NCBI GenBank assembly: GCA_900491605.1
Contig: UESW01001686.1
Span: 195,990-259,989, forward strand
Length of the DNA stretch: 64,000 bases
Direction: 5' to 3'
Source: Calamus simplicifolius
Lineage: Eukaryota; Streptophyta; Magnoliopsida; Arecales; Arecaceae
The notes under the pieces are model-generated. The model saw nothing but the letters and a program-made list of their open reading frames with translations, was not told the DNA's origin and searched no databases. Positions 1 through 11,959 of the stretch are shown here, one piece after another. Made by a program: the position numbers and the translations under genes. Positions within the stretch are counted from its first letter, which is position 1. Each line of letters opens with the position of its first letter.

Positions 1-2190
1 GTATGGGTTAAACAAAGTAAAATCTGATTTCAGATTACATGGATTGAAAATAGGTCATGCATTTGTGTCAACCTGAACATGATCTGTTTATTAAATAGTT
101 TACATGAGTCATATCGTGCAATCTGTATAATATACAGGTCGTGTTCAGATTTAGATTTTTGGCATGATTAATAAATGGGTTAGATTAGGTTTGACACATT
201 TGCTATTATACTGTTATGTTAACACAACCCATTTATGGCTTGTTAACATGATTTAGCACCCCTACGAAGAACTTTAGAATTTTATGGCATACACTAGATT
301 TGCGTTGACTACTTTCTTACTTATTAGGGTTCTTTCAGAATTTTTGGAGAATGTACTTATTGTCTGGTAGCTTTAAGATGTTTCTTGTAGATAATTAGTT
401 TTTTCTGTCAAATTTTATGCTGTAGTTGGTATGCTTGTTCGATGAAGTTTTACAACGTCAACAACTTGGATTACTTATATTTTTGTTTTAGTAATTCAGT
501 ATCGACAAGATTCTATCTGCTATGTTCACTACCATTCAAGTATCGTTCACCCTCTTTTCTTATTGGTTTAATATTAGCTGTTCTAGTTAGACCAAGATCA
601 GTCAAAACATGCTTGTTGGGGAATATCTTGGTCAGAATTCATTAAAAAAGTTTTATCTAAGAGTCAACTTGAGGTCAACATTGTGTATTAAAGCCTTCCC
701 ATGAGACGTATGTTAGGCCTTGTTTAATAACAGTTCTAGTTAATATGGCCCCATGCATCTAGTTTGTGATATATATGTTATTTGTACTCAACTCAACTCA
801 TCTAAGCCTTTTTCCAACTACATGGGGTTGGCTACATGAATTTGCATCCTTTACTTTGCTTTATTCAGGACCAAGTCGACATTTAAATTCTAATCCTTTG
901 CATAGTTTGATTTAGTAGATTCATGTTTTAAGGGATCTGACGGAGTTTTACGCTGGCTGTCAGCTACCTAACGCAACCCTCCTCCTTTACCCGGGCTTGG
1001 GACCGACCTTGGCAGAGTTTATGTTGTCCAATAATTTTATAACTTAAAATGACAAGTTGATCTATCATAATGTTGTCTGGTCTTTTTTTAGCTTATAAAG
1101 AGTTACAAAAGGTCAGTCTGTCCACTTTATAGAACTTCTAATTTTGTTTATAAGTTTATCAAACTTACATCTTAGTGATTTGCATGCTGTTGGATTTGAA
1201 CTTGTTCTCTGGATATCTTGCTTCCAACTGTTTCATTTCTCTTATTATGGATTTACTTTGTCGGATGGATTTTGCCAACAGCTGCTTGCTCTTCTTTATT
1301 TTTAAACTTAGAACTTGATTATGTCATGTGTCATTTGCCAAGATGTTCTATAATACATGATTGTTTTATGTAGCCTTAGGGGTGGACATTTATTATCCAA
1401 AGATGGGATACAAGGTTCTTAAGTAATAGAATACTAGCACATAACCCATGTGTTTTCCTTTTTCAACTGTTCTTTAAGTATAATATAGCAGTGTAACAAA
1501 ATATAGTAACTGGAAGGTTTCAGTAGCCAAAATTTTGTTGCATATTACTTCTATGCCAATTGTATTAAGGTATAATTTTGTAATGAAAACTAAAGATTGA
1601 ATGAAATAATTAATGAAAACAATAACTGATTGAGTTTGCTAGAAAAGGTATCCTCATTTCATGTGAACATATCATCCTATTTGGATGAAAAATTAGCTGG
1701 GACTTGCTTATTGAAGTTTAGTGTACCAGCAATGACCTGATCCCCTAAACTTCCAGCCGTTGGTCCCATGTGATGCATCAGGTTCTTTGAGGGAGAAGTG
1801 AAATGTTAGCACTTCTTATTCCTCTCTTCCTTCAACCATCCATTCCCAACTCCCGTAAAAATTCTTGTGGTAATGTACGATCCACAGCTATATCACCCAT
1901 GTGATGCGTTGGGTACTTCAGTAGAAAATGAAATGTTTTGACTTCTTTTTTCACTTTTTGACTGCCTATTCCCAACCATTATGAAATTTCAAGTCAACCA
2001 AAACAATCAATACCTGTCATTAATATTGGTATCCATGTGGTAAATGGAGAGCTCTGCATAAGCTGAGCCTCCATTTTAGATATTTATAATATTTTAAGAA
2101 TATTGTATATTACAAATAATATCACAATATTTATTGACTTTTTTTTGTTCTTCATTACATTTTGTCACTATATCGTGCCTTGTAGCAGAC
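1..2190 (+). other. Non-coding sequence upstream of the eIF4A start codon, probably a 5' UTR intron
   Basis: No supported coding region. A splice acceptor (tgtagcag, ending at 2188) lies two bases before the eIF4A start codon. This suggests that most of this stretch is an intron inside the 5' UTR and that the first non-coding exon and promoter lie further left, outside the window. The sequence is AT-rich with scattered poly-T runs. It holds a SINE-like segment (785-1025) and two related direct repeats (about 1755-1850 and 1895-1975, each with an ATGTGATGC core and GAAATGTT). The intron reading is inference from the acceptor and from the family habit of a leader intron in plant eIF4A genes. 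Confidence 0.55.
785..1025 (+). repeat. SINE-like interspersed repeat (degenerate)
   Basis: Two blocks look like a common plant interspersed repeat. One is the CATGGGGTTGGCTACATGAA block near 820. The other is the block at about 935-1020 with TTTTACGCTGGCTGTCAG and CCCGGGCTTGGGACCG. Blocks of this sort occur in Au-like plant SINEs. I cannot see clear Pol III A and B boxes or target site duplications, so the class is tentative. Confidence 0.35.
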
Positions 2191-5100
2191 ATGGCAGGAC
2201 TGACACCAGAAGGATCTCAATTTGATGCTCGCCAATTTGATGCCAAGATGAGTGAGCTGTACTGTTTTTTGCCTTTTCCCTTATATTTTTGTCTTTAGAA
2301 TAACTGTCTTCTTGGAATTTTGTACAAGTTATTAAGCTTGCTTATGTTGGAATTTGCATGTCTAATTTTAGGCTTACACAAGATGGCCAGGAGTTTTTTA
2401 CCTCTTATGATGAGGTGTATGACAGTTTTGATTCCATGGGTCTTCAAGAAAATCTTTTGAGAGGCATTTATGCATATGGTAGAACTACGTGTTCCCTTCT
2501 CCACATGTTAATGATGTGCAGTTACTTGTGTAAATAATTTGTGGCTGGCACCTTTTCTTGATTAATATTGCTATTTCTTTAGGTTTTGAGAAGCCCTCTG
2601 CAATTCAGCAAAGAGGAATTGTTCCTTTCTGCAAGGGTCTTGATGTTATTCAGCAGGCACAATCAGGGACAGGGAAAACTGCAACTTTCTGTTCTGGAAT
2701 TCTGCAGCAGCTTGACTATGGATTGGTTGAATGCCAGGCTTTGGTTCTTGCTCCAACTAGAGAATTAGCACAACAAATTGAAAAGGTTATGAGAGCACTT
2801 GGTGACTATCTTGGTGTGAAAGTTCATGCTTGTGTAGGTGGAACTAGTGTTCGTGAGGATCAACGTATTCTTGCAAGTGGGGTTCATGTTGTTGTGGGTA
2901 CACCAGGTCGTGTATTTGACATGTTAAGAAGGCAGTCTCTCCGCCCTGACTACATTAGGATGTTTGTGTTGGATGAAGCAGATGAAATGCTTTCACGTGG
3001 TTTCAAGGATCAGGTTCCTTCTTTGACCATTTCTTTTTTTTCTTGCAAATACTAGTATTTTTGTGTTTTGTTCATTCAAGGATGATTTACAGAAATAACT
3101 AGTATTAAGTGAAATTACTTCATTGCAGAGGTCAGTATTTTATTTTTACTTATAAGTTCACCAATTCTCGTGGTTTTTTGTGTGGATGTGTAAGGCTTAA
3201 GTTTTTTTTTAATATATATAACCATCTTTTCTCTATATGAATGCGAAAGGCTGGAGTCCAGTATGTGAGGCCTGCTGCAGTCTGAGGCCTTTTGTGAGGT
3301 GGGACTTAATGTTTTTCATGGAACAATCTAATTATGGGCACTGCACTAGAGAGGATTAAAAATTTTTCATGCGGAAGGCTTCTTGCCCACCCGCATTTCC
3401 AATAAAAGTGAGAAACTGAACCACATACTCATTATTATATCACATGCATGGCACATTTTGGACATTATACTAACATTTTTTTCCCCCTGAAATTGCACAT
3501 AATTTGTAATTTATTAGGTTTCCACTTCCAAGTTCATTTTACTTGATCATATTTATGTGGTACTAGTATATTCAATTTTTTCCCTCCCTATTTCCTGAAT
3601 TAAAAAAGTAACCTGAGAATTTATGCTTTGCTATTGGTCATAGTTGATGTATGATGCTAAGCTGTGTTGTTGATGATGGTAGTAAAGCTTGAGTATTTCT
3701 CCAATCTACAATGTCACAGTTACACTTTGTAACTTCTGAGAGGAGGGGAAAGGACTGAAAAGATGATTCTTCACCACTTGTTTTTCTGAATGTTGGATTT
3801 CTGATAAATTCATTGCACTTGTTTCTTCACGGAAAAATAAATGTGTTGTTTGATGCATGTTTGTGTGCCAGTTACTGGAAAAGCACATACAAACCTTACA
3901 TTCTATGCAAATGTATTATTATTCTAAAAATATTAAGGATGGGCTACTGTTTATAATATAGGGCTCAAGACCTGAATATTTCTGAGCACGCAGGTATTTG
4001 ACTTAGGCAGTGTTTGATATTGGGGATAAGGGAGGATATCCCTTCTTATTCCCAAATGCTATAGCTAGAGGGGATAGGTTTGAAAAAGTTTAACCAGAGG
4101 GGATAACCCATGTTTAACCATGGGTTATCCCTTGAACTTATTCCCTAGGGAACCCAGGAACAACTAAAGTTATCCCTTGATGGCAGATTTATAATTTTAA
4201 AAAGATGCTTATTCCCTCAGCTATCCTTTGGATAAATGCTATCCTGTACATTTATCCAGGGATAGCTTTTGGGCTATCAAACACTACCTTAATGACTTGT
4301 GTGGCATGATTTTGAAACAAGGGGCATGTTGCTATGCCATTTCCAGCTTTAGGCCCTTTGTTTGCACATCTTCTTGCATAGAATGATGTAATGCATGGCC
4401 AACTCTGCAGTGGGCTACAAAATCATGAAATTTTGAACTGCTGGAGCATATGATTTTTAGACTGGAAGGTATGTGGGCTAATCAACCTTACTGATTAAGA
4501 TGTCATTGATATACAACCAGAGACACTTGCATCCATGATTATGTGCCATGGCTTTTGAGGCATGATAACCTCTGCATTGCATTTTAAAACTTGGATTTTG
4601 ATCATTAGTAAACTCTATTGTTGGTGATTTTCATTTCTCATCCCTGTTGTTTTATAAATATTCTAAATTTCTGTGGACTTGATGATCATTTTTCCTCCAT
4701 TGTTAGGCCCTACGTTGTCTGTGAATATGCAGGGTATTATAATCTGAGAAGTTAACTCTTCCTCAACTCCACCCCCACCAAAAAAAGAAGAAAAGATAAG
4801 GACCTCATTAGTGATGATATTCAAGGTCCATTTATTTATTAAGTTGTATTTTTGGGTGGTTGTCAAGAGAAAAATCCAGATGTATTCATATATTTAGCTG
4901 CTACAATATCTGTTATTTTTGTCCTGATTGCTTTTAGCATCCATGTCTTGCACTACTTAGACTCTGCATTAGAATTCATGTACATGGATTTAAAATGCAA
5001 TTCTTGCTGCTACTTTCCTTAAATCCACTTGATTTTTGTAATAATGGAGCTTTTCTATTCTTTTTTAATCATTCTCCCCTCCTCAGATATACGACATCTT

Positions 5101-5722
5101 CCAGCTTCTTCCTTCAAAAATTCAGGTTGGGGTATTCTCTGCCACAATGCCCCCTGAAGCTCTTGAGATTACTCGCAAGTTTATGAACAAACCCGTGAGG
5201 ATCCTTGTAAAGCGAGATGAGCTTACCTTGGAGGGTATTAAGCAGTTTTATGTCAATGTTGATAAGGAAGAGTGGAAGCTCGAGACCCTTTGTGACCTCT
5301 ATGAGACCTTGGCCATTACACAGAGTGTGATATTCGTCAACACCAGGCGCAAGGTGGACTGGCTTACCGACAAGATGAGGAGCAGGGATCACACAGTCTC
5401 AGCTACCCATGGTGACATGGATCAGAACACTAGGGATATTATCATGCGGGAGTTCCGTTCTGGTTCTTCTCGTGTACTTATCACCACTGATCTGCTCGCT
5501 CGTGGTATTGATGTCCAGCAGGTTTCCCTGGTCATAAATTATGATCTACCAACCCAACCAGAAAACTATCTCCATCGTATTGGACGAAGTGGACGTTTTG
5601 GAAGGAAGGGTGTTGCTATTAACTTTGTCACCCGTGATGATGAAAGAATGCTGTTTGACATTCAGAGGTTCTACAATGTGGTGATTGAGGAGCTGCCATC
5701 CAATGTTGCCGACCTCCTCTGA
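2191..5722 (+). CDS. eIF4A: Eukaryotic initiation factor 4A (DEAD-box RNA helicase)
   Basis: ATP-dependent RNA helicase of the cytoplasmic eIF4F complex; it unwinds mRNA 5' leaders during cap-dependent translation. Coding exons are 2191-2258, 2372-2478, 2583-3013 and 5087-5722. All introns are GT-AG and the exons join in frame to a 413-residue protein, the usual length for plant eIF4A. Visible motifs: Q motif GFEKPSAIQQ (from residue 59), Walker A AQSGTGKT (84-91), PTRELA (116-121), DEAD (189-192), SAT (220-222), ARGID (340-344) and HRIGRSGR (365-372). It ends SNVADLL. The start was chosen because the protein begins MAGLTPEGSQFD, as in plant eIF4A, directly after a splice acceptor. Nothing is disrupted. 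The sequence matches eIF4A proper rather than the exon-junction paralogue eIF4A3, which has a different N-terminus. The third intron is long (2,073 bp) and hosts a MITE. Confidence 0.97.
4006..4288. mobile_element. Tourist-like MITE (PIF/Harbinger type) in an eIF4A intron
   Basis: A 283-bp element with terminal inverted repeats GGCAGTGTTTGATA (left) and GGTAGTGTTTGATA (reverse complement of the right end), 13 of 14 identical. It is flanked by a TTA target site duplication at 4003-4005 and 4289-4291. It has no coding capacity. An internal palindrome around 4098-4132 (GGGATAACCCATG against CATGGGTTATCCC) adds to its hairpin potential. The TTA duplication and the GTGTTTG terminus are typical of Tourist MITEs. 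It sits in sense intron sequence far from the splice sites. Confidence 0.85.
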
Positions 5723-6290
5723 TTAGTTTTTCTTGTTGGATTTCATATTCAATCTATATGTCCTATTAGGCTTATTAATAAATCTCATCGAAGTTCTCTG
5801 GCTATTTTAGTGGCATGATTAGCAAAGACCTTTGAGTGGTTTTGAGCTTCATTTGCAATGAAGGTGACTAAAATAATTATTTGCCCCATCTTTGCAAATT
5901 TTGTAGTAGCTTCGGTTGTGTTTTGTCCTGGTGACCTTAAAGGTGGCATTTTGTATCTGCTTGTCTGGTTGAAGCTTGGTTTGATGTTTTCTAAATTTTA
6001 TGGCGGGAAGGTTGATGTATTATAATAATATGATATTTTGTCTTCATGCTTCTTTATATTGGTTTGAGGCTTTCTAGCAGGCTCCCAACTTTTGTGTAGT
6101 GCTTGATATAATCCATCTGTTGTTTTTAAATTGCAACAATGGCAGTTTTCCATGATGTGCATTGATTTGGAAAATCAAGTGTCGTAAGTTGCTTATGCAC
6201 GTGCAGGTCTCTCCAGTCTCCTCTTCGGGAAATAAAATCAAAGGAACATTTGTGTTATAGTGCTTAGAAATAAAATCACACAATTGTTAG
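5723..6290 (+). other. eIF4A 3' untranslated and downstream region
   Basis: Begins right after the TGA. AT-rich, with AATAAA-like hexamers near 5777 and 6230 that could serve as poly(A) signals. Which one is used, and the true transcript end, cannot be seen from sequence. Confidence 0.5.
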
Positions 6291-6475
6291 ACTTTTATTA
6301 AAATAACGGATCCATCTTCAATTAGACGTTGACGTTATTTATAATGTAAGTGATTAATGGGTTCCAGTTATAGCTTTGATCATCATTTATGATAGTGAAG
6401 GTTGACAAGTGGCTTGGGTATGTTTGTTAACGGGATTCTAATTCAACGATATAATGCAACAACTAGCAACCTTAC

Positions 6476-6560
6476 TTCTTCCATCGGCCCCAACAAGAAT
6501 GGTTGGAGAGGCAACAAAGAACTCTTCTTCCATCGTCTCCAACAAGAATGGTTGGAGAGC
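6476..6560 (+). repeat. Short imperfect tandem duplication
   Basis: The phrase CTTCCATCG followed by CCAACAAGAATGGTTGGAGAG occurs twice about 54 bp apart (near 6478 and 6530). It lies just left of the MITE at 6587. Confidence 0.6.
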
Positions 6561-6586
6561 AGGCAGCAAAGAGTGAATCTCCCCTA

Positions 6587-7053
6587 GCTTTGTTTGGATC
6601 TTTGGAGGGAAGGGAAGGAGAGCGTAAAAAGAAGAAAAGGGATGGAAGAAAAAGGAAGGGGAAGGAAGTGTTGCTTTTCTTCTCTTGTTTGGAAAGGATG
6701 AAAGGGAAAGGAATGATAATATCAATTATCTTGTTTGGATAGAGAGGAAAAAAGGAGAAGAGTTATGTAACAATAATATCCCTTCAGAATAGAAAAAAAA
6801 TAGTGGAAGAAAAGAATGAAGAATAGAAAATGAAAAGGATATTTTGGTCTTCCATGAAATTATGACTTAAACTTTTTTCTTTTCCCAGCTTATCCTCGAT
6901 TTGGGGGTTAACAAATTTACCTTCGCTGAAGGTAAAAAGAGGGGAACCAGTTACTCCCATTCCCTTCCCCTATTTCTTTTCAAACAAGATAACTTATGAC
7001 CTTTTACCTCTTTTTCCTTCTCCTCCCTTCCATTCCCTTCATCCAAATAGACC
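6587..7053. mobile_element. Purine-rich MITE, PIF/Harbinger-like
   Basis: Left terminus GCTTTGTTTGGAT and right terminus (reverse complement) GGTCTATTTGGAT match at 10 of 13 positions and are flanked by CTA on both sides (6584-6586 and 7054-7056). The next bases are also inverted repeats (GGAGGGAAGGGAAGG against GGAATGGAAGGGAGG). No protein is encoded; the small ORFs across it are low-complexity. A second copy in the opposite orientation lies at 23427-25824, split by a solo LTR, which supports its being a mobile family. Confidence 0.65.
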
Positions 7054-7471
7054 CTAAGGTGTTGTACTATCCATTCCGTCAAACATGAAAAAAAGAGAGA
7101 ATCAAATGTATATTTTAATACAATTTCCTCTTTTCTGAAGTAAGAAAAAGTTGGCATAAAAAAGATTATTTTTATTATTTAAATAAATTTATAATATTTA
7201 TAATATATTAAAAAGTTTTTGAGACCAGTTAGCCTATGTTTTCCATGTAGAACGCCAGCGTCCGCTTTCGCCGGCCGCACAGTGGTGCGTCACCTCCTCT
7301 CCCACCAGCCCTTACTGTCGCCTCAAGATCCTTGATAGCTGTCCCAAGTCCAGACCGTTCGGACTTCTTGTATTCGGGTCCTCCGATCCAAGCACCGAAC
7401 CCTCTCCATTCTCTCCTTGGACTCATTTAAAAAGATTTTGGGCGACTCTAAGGGACTTTTTGATTTGGAGG
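7054..7471. other. Intergenic sequence of unknown nature
   Basis: An AT-rich stretch followed by a GC-richer one (7240-7440). Short open frames exist on the minus strand but show no domain I recognise. It ends where the gypsy LTR remnant begins. Confidence 0.4.
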
Positions 7472-8233
7472 TGATACGGGAAAAAATTGTTACCGCATCA
7501 ATAAACATACCGAACGGATGATAAAGGTTGAGTTATTTCGATTTGGCTAATCAAAGCATATTTCAACTGACTAATTGGACTACAGTCCAACAGACAGCAA
7601 GAGTTGGTCTCGACACCGACGCCAGGTCGATCTTATCACCGACTCCAGAGTTAGTACCGACATCATCGTTGGTCTCAACGCCAACACCAAAGTCAGTCTC
7701 CGAACCTCGATAGGGCCGAGCTGTTTTCATACCTCGGCAAGGCCGAGCTATCTCAGTACCTCGAAAGGGCTGAGCTGTTTTCGAACCTTGGCAGGGCCGA
7801 GCTATCTTAGTACCTCGGAATGGCCAAGCTATCTCCGAACCTCGGCAGAGCCGAGCTATCTCCATACCTCGCCAGGATCAATCTTTATCCCTTCAACGTA
7901 AGCACCATTGCTGCTTCAAACCACGCTAGATATCTCAAAGGATGAACCACCCCGATTGCAAGGATTGTGGAGTGAGCTTCCTAAAATAGAAACGAGAGCC
8001 AAATACAGCACTTCGTCTATGATCAACGGGATTTCAAATTTTCGATAAAGCGCCCGTCAGCTTCATCAACTATCGATCCCCGTAATCGATGGGATTCCAG
8101 CCTTATTGGATGCCAACTCCGTAAAACGCATCCAAAAAATCAGGTAATGGCTCACCTTCTTGGAAGCACACAAATAACAAGTCCCAGACTCACTCTCAAT
8201 GGAACTCCTCGTCGAGCTACAGGTAGTACTCTC
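7472..8233 (+). mobile_element. Tat-type gypsy LTR remnant (left piece, split by copia-1)
   Basis: Starts TGATACGGG and runs colinearly with the LTR at 22362, for example the shared phrases CACCGACTCCAGAGTTAGTA and AAACCACGC. It contains a run of CCTCGGCAGGGCCGAGCTAT-like units at 7705-7875. After about 8180 it diverges from the other LTR, and copia-1 interrupts it at 8233 with target duplication CTCTC. Apparent proteins across the repeat units (for instance minus strand 7563-7865) are artefacts of the repeats. Confidence 0.7.
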
Positions 8234-9068
8234 TGTTGATCCAATTATTGATTTTGATGTATAACAAAAACCATATGAGTATATCTCTTATGATACTGTT
8301 TCAGGAATTTAAAATATTTAATTATTCAATATCCAAGGAAAATTGAGTTTGAATTCAATTCTAGTGTCAAGTGTCAAGTTTCAGACATTAGAGCCAACTC
8401 TAGGAGGATTAGAGCCGACTCCGAAGCGTATCGGAACAGTTTGGCACCTTCAGCACGGATTAGAGCCGACTCCCGCATTTATTAGAGCTGACTCTAATAT
8501 AAAAATAGTGAACCTCTTTTCTGCGTCAAATTAGAACCGACTCTGTAGAGATTAGAGCCAACTCTAATATAAAAACATAGACTATATTTTTTGCTGACTC
8601 CAAAAAATCAGGTAATGGCTCACCTTCTTGGCAGCACACAAATACCAAGTCCCAGACTCACTCTCAATGGAACTCCTCGTCGAGCTACAGGTAGTACTCT
8701 CTGTTGACCCAATTATTGATTTTGATGTATAACAAAAACCATATGAGTATACTCTTATGATACTGTTTCAGGAATTTAAAATATTTAATTATTCAATATC
8801 CAAGGAAAATTGAGTTTGAATTCAATTCTAGTGTCAAGTGTCAAGTTTCAGACATTAGAGCCAACTCTAGGAGGATTAGAGCCGACTCCGAAGCGTATCG
8901 GAACAGTTTGGCACCTTCAGCACAGATTAGAGCCGACTCCCGCATTTATTAAAGCCGACTCTAATATAAAAATAGTGAACCACTTTTCTGCGTCAAATTA
9001 GAGCCGACTCCTATAGAGATTAGAGCCAACTCTAATATGAAAACATAGACTATATTTTTTGCTGACTC
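8134..9068 (+). repeat. 467-468 bp tandem duplication spanning the gypsy/copia-1 junction
   Basis: 8134-8601 and 8602-9068 are near-identical. Each contains about 100 bp of the gypsy flank and the first 365 bp or so of the copia-1 LTR. The junction shares only TCC between donor and acceptor sites. Removing one copy makes the 5' LTR 1,538 bp, matching the 1,539-bp 3' LTR, so the duplication occurred after copia-1 inserted. Confidence 0.9.
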
Positions 9069-10238
9069 TAATATGAAAAAGAGACTATATTTTTCGAAAA
9101 AAAATTAGAGCTTACTCCCGCATTGGTTAGAGCCAACTCCAGCACGCGATGTGTCAACCCCATGAAAAGTTAGAGTCGACTCCATGACGGACAGACTTTA
9201 CTATTTTGAGCATCCTGACTTAGAACCGACTCCAGGCCAGATTAAAGCCGACTCTAATCTGTCAGAGGCGATTTTTAGAAATGTCAGAGATGACTCAACG
9301 GCTATCTTTTCCAAGTAAACCTTAATAACTCTTTCCTCTTTTATGCTAAACTTATCCACAAGTACAATTAACGGCTAGTTTCCATCAAAATGTGGATTAA
9401 GAAGAGATTATAAAAGGGAGCTTCCGACCATTTGAAAAGGGCAAAAAAAAAAAAAAATTAAATAAAGAGGAAAAATTGAAAATCAAAGAGAAAGAATTCA
9501 GATTTGATATCCCAAGTATTCGAAAATGAGTTTAGAGAAATCCAAAGCATTCAAAAGGTAACTTTGAAGGATTTCCATCAAATCAAAAAGAGAGTAAAGA
9601 GCCCTAGTTCTTCAACAGCCTCTACATTAACGAATTTTCCAAAGCTTCAGTCCTATCTTAAGGAAGATCATCCAAGAGGATAAAAAGAAAAGAAGAAAAG
9701 CTTAACTTCAAAAATATTCTAAATCAGGCTCTTCTATCTATATCTCATTTATATTGTTTATTTGCTTATTTGAGGAGCTTTCTATCTGTTGTATCTGTAC
9801 TACTATTCCATTTGTTTGGTGATTCAATCAGGTGATTGAATCAAGGAGGCAAATTAGCCTCGAGCAAGCTAGGTTAGCTTGTGAGCTGGTGAGCCTATGA
9901 AAACCGACTGGGTTCATTATGATCCCATTGTTAAAACAATAAGTTTGGGTTGTGAGCTTATAAAACAACTCGACTGTAATCAGGGAGATTATAGTGAGGA
10001 CCCAAGAGTTTCTTGGGAGTGGATGTATGTGTAGTTAACACGAACCACTATAATTTTTTATGTTTATCGTGCTTGTTTCTTTTTCTCTCTACTCTGTCTT
10101 TATATTCTATTTTGCACTCTTAGCATCACACTTATTGCATACTTTCTTGTGCACTATCAATTATAAAATTATTTTTAAGCGCCAAAATCTTTTAAGAACC
10201 CAATTCACTTATCCTCTTGGGTTTCCATCTGGGCCAAA
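8234..10238 (+). repeat. Copia-1 5' LTR
   Basis: Starts TGTTGATCC and ends near GGGCCAAAA (intact in the 3' copy as GGGCCAACA). It is 2,005 bp long because of the internal 467-bp duplication. It carries many GAGCCGACTC-like motifs between 8390 and 9260 and a TATA-like box (TATAAT, 10049-10054). A second tract at 9830-10030 (GGGTTCATT, TGTGAGCTTGT-like) is shared with the other copia LTR families here. Confidence 0.9.
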
Positions 10239-10239
10239 A

Positions 10240-10253
10240 TTGGTATCATAGCC
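10240..10253 (+). other. Copia-1 primer binding site (initiator tRNA-Met type)
   Basis: TTGGTATCATAGCC directly follows the 5' LTR. The intact form TGGTATCAGAGC, complementary to the initiator tRNA-Met 3' end, is present at the same place in copia-2. Confidence 0.75.
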
Positions 10254-10299
10254 TGTGCTCATTCTTCCTTAATTTAACAATCAAGAGCTAAAGATCCAA

Positions 10300-11260
10300 A
10301 TGGCAGCTCAAGCTGGCTCTTCTTTTTTTCGAGGGACAATCCACAAATCGTCCACCCTTGTTTAATGACACCAACTATTCATATTGAAAAGTTAGAATGA
10401 GGATATTCATCCAAGCTTTAGATTATGATTTATGGAGTATCATTATCAATGGTCCTAGCACTCCCACACACATAGTTGATGGATCTATTATTCCTAAGCC
10501 CAAAAGGGATTGGAATGAAAATGATCAAAAAATGACCCAGCTCAATGCCAAGGCTATAAATGTCCTATACTGCTCCTTGGATGCAAATGAATTCAATAGA
10601 ATATCCACTTGCATCTCAGCCAAGGAGATATGGGATTGGTTTGAAGTAACCCATGAAGGTACCAACCAAGTTAAAGAGTCTAAGATTAACAATATTGTGC
10701 ATAAATATGAACTCTTTGACATGGATCAAAATGAGTCCATCACTTGCATGTACACTAGATTTACTGATACAGTGAATGGATTAAAGAGTCTTGGAAAGGC
10801 CTATACTAAATTTGAACTTATTCGAAAAATTCTTAGGTGCCTTCCAAGAGTATGGGAAGCCAAAGTGACAGCAATTCAAGAAGTCAAAGATCTCAACACT
10901 TTATCTTTGGAGGAGCTTCTTGGATCACTCATGACCCATGAACTCACTATGAAGCAACATCAAGAAGAAGATGTGAAAAAAAGGACGATTGCATTAAAGG
11001 TGCTGAAAAAGAAACAAGTAGCAGTGAAGAAGATGAAGACGACGATGAAGACACCGCTCTCCTTGCAAGAAAGTTCAAGAAATTCATGCAAAGGAGGCCA
11101 TTTCACAAAATAAAATTGGATATTTAGTTGGAAGAAGATAAATAAAAAGATAAAAAAAAAGAGAAAGATCCATTGATTTGCTATGAATGTAAAAAGCCTG
11201 GACATTTCAGATCTGAATGTCCTCAACACAAGAAAGGGATATAGAAAGAAAAAGAAAGCT
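10300..11260 (+). pseudogene. gag: Copia-1 gag (nucleocapsid) remnant
   Basis: Starts MAAQAGSS, as in the copia-2 copy. An in-frame TGA (Trp codon lost) occurs before the main block at 10397-11113, which reads MRIFIQALDYDLW and contains the UBN2-like gag domain of copia elements. The zinc knuckle CX2CX4HX4C is intact at 11179-11220 (CYECKKPGHFRSEC) but in a different frame from the main block. The protein would coat the element RNA in virus-like particles. The frameshifts make this copy non-functional. Confidence 0.85.
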
Positions 11261-11959
11261 TATGTTGCAACTTGGAGCGACAATAAGGAATCTTCATCTG
11301 ACGATGAATAATAAGAAGTTACCAACATATGTTTTATAGCAAATAAAGAAGAAGAGGTAAATTCTGAAACCCTCATGTATGACTTTACACTTGATGAACT
11401 TTATGATGCTTTTAATGAATTGATGAATGATTTTAAAGTCTTAAGAACCAAGAACAAGGTTTTAAAAACAAAAATCTGAGTCTTCTCAAAAAGAAATATG
11501 AATTTGTAATTGAAGTTGAAAAGATAAAATCTGAAAAGCAAAATCTAGAAAAAGAAAGAAAAATGATTTTTGCTGAAAATCTGAATTTGAAAAATGAACT
11601 TGAAAAATACAAGAGCATTGTTGATAAATTTACATATAGCTCGGAAAGACTAAACTTACTTTTAAGTAATCAAAGAGCTATTTTTGATAAGGCTAGTTTG
11701 AGCTACAAACCACGTAAGAAATAAAAATTTATTAACAATTTCTTTGTAAAGAAATCGATCAAAAAAGATATTTTTTGTTTTTTATATGGCAAGAAAGGAC
11801 ATAAATCTTATGTTTGCAATCATAAAATATTACATGTGAATACTATTTAAAAAAGTAATATGATTTGGGTTCCAAAAGGAACTATGTTTGCTGCTACTAA
11901 CCATAAAGGACCCAAGAAGGCTTGGGTACCTAAACATAAGATATGATTGCTTTGTAGGC

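Noticed and set aside
7563..7901. Open frames of about 100 codons on both strands with repeated ARPCRGSK / LSTSEWPSYL phrases
   Set aside because: They are translations of the CTCGGCAGGGCCGAG units in a gypsy LTR; the same happens at 25846-26193, 38752-39093 and 47345-47605.
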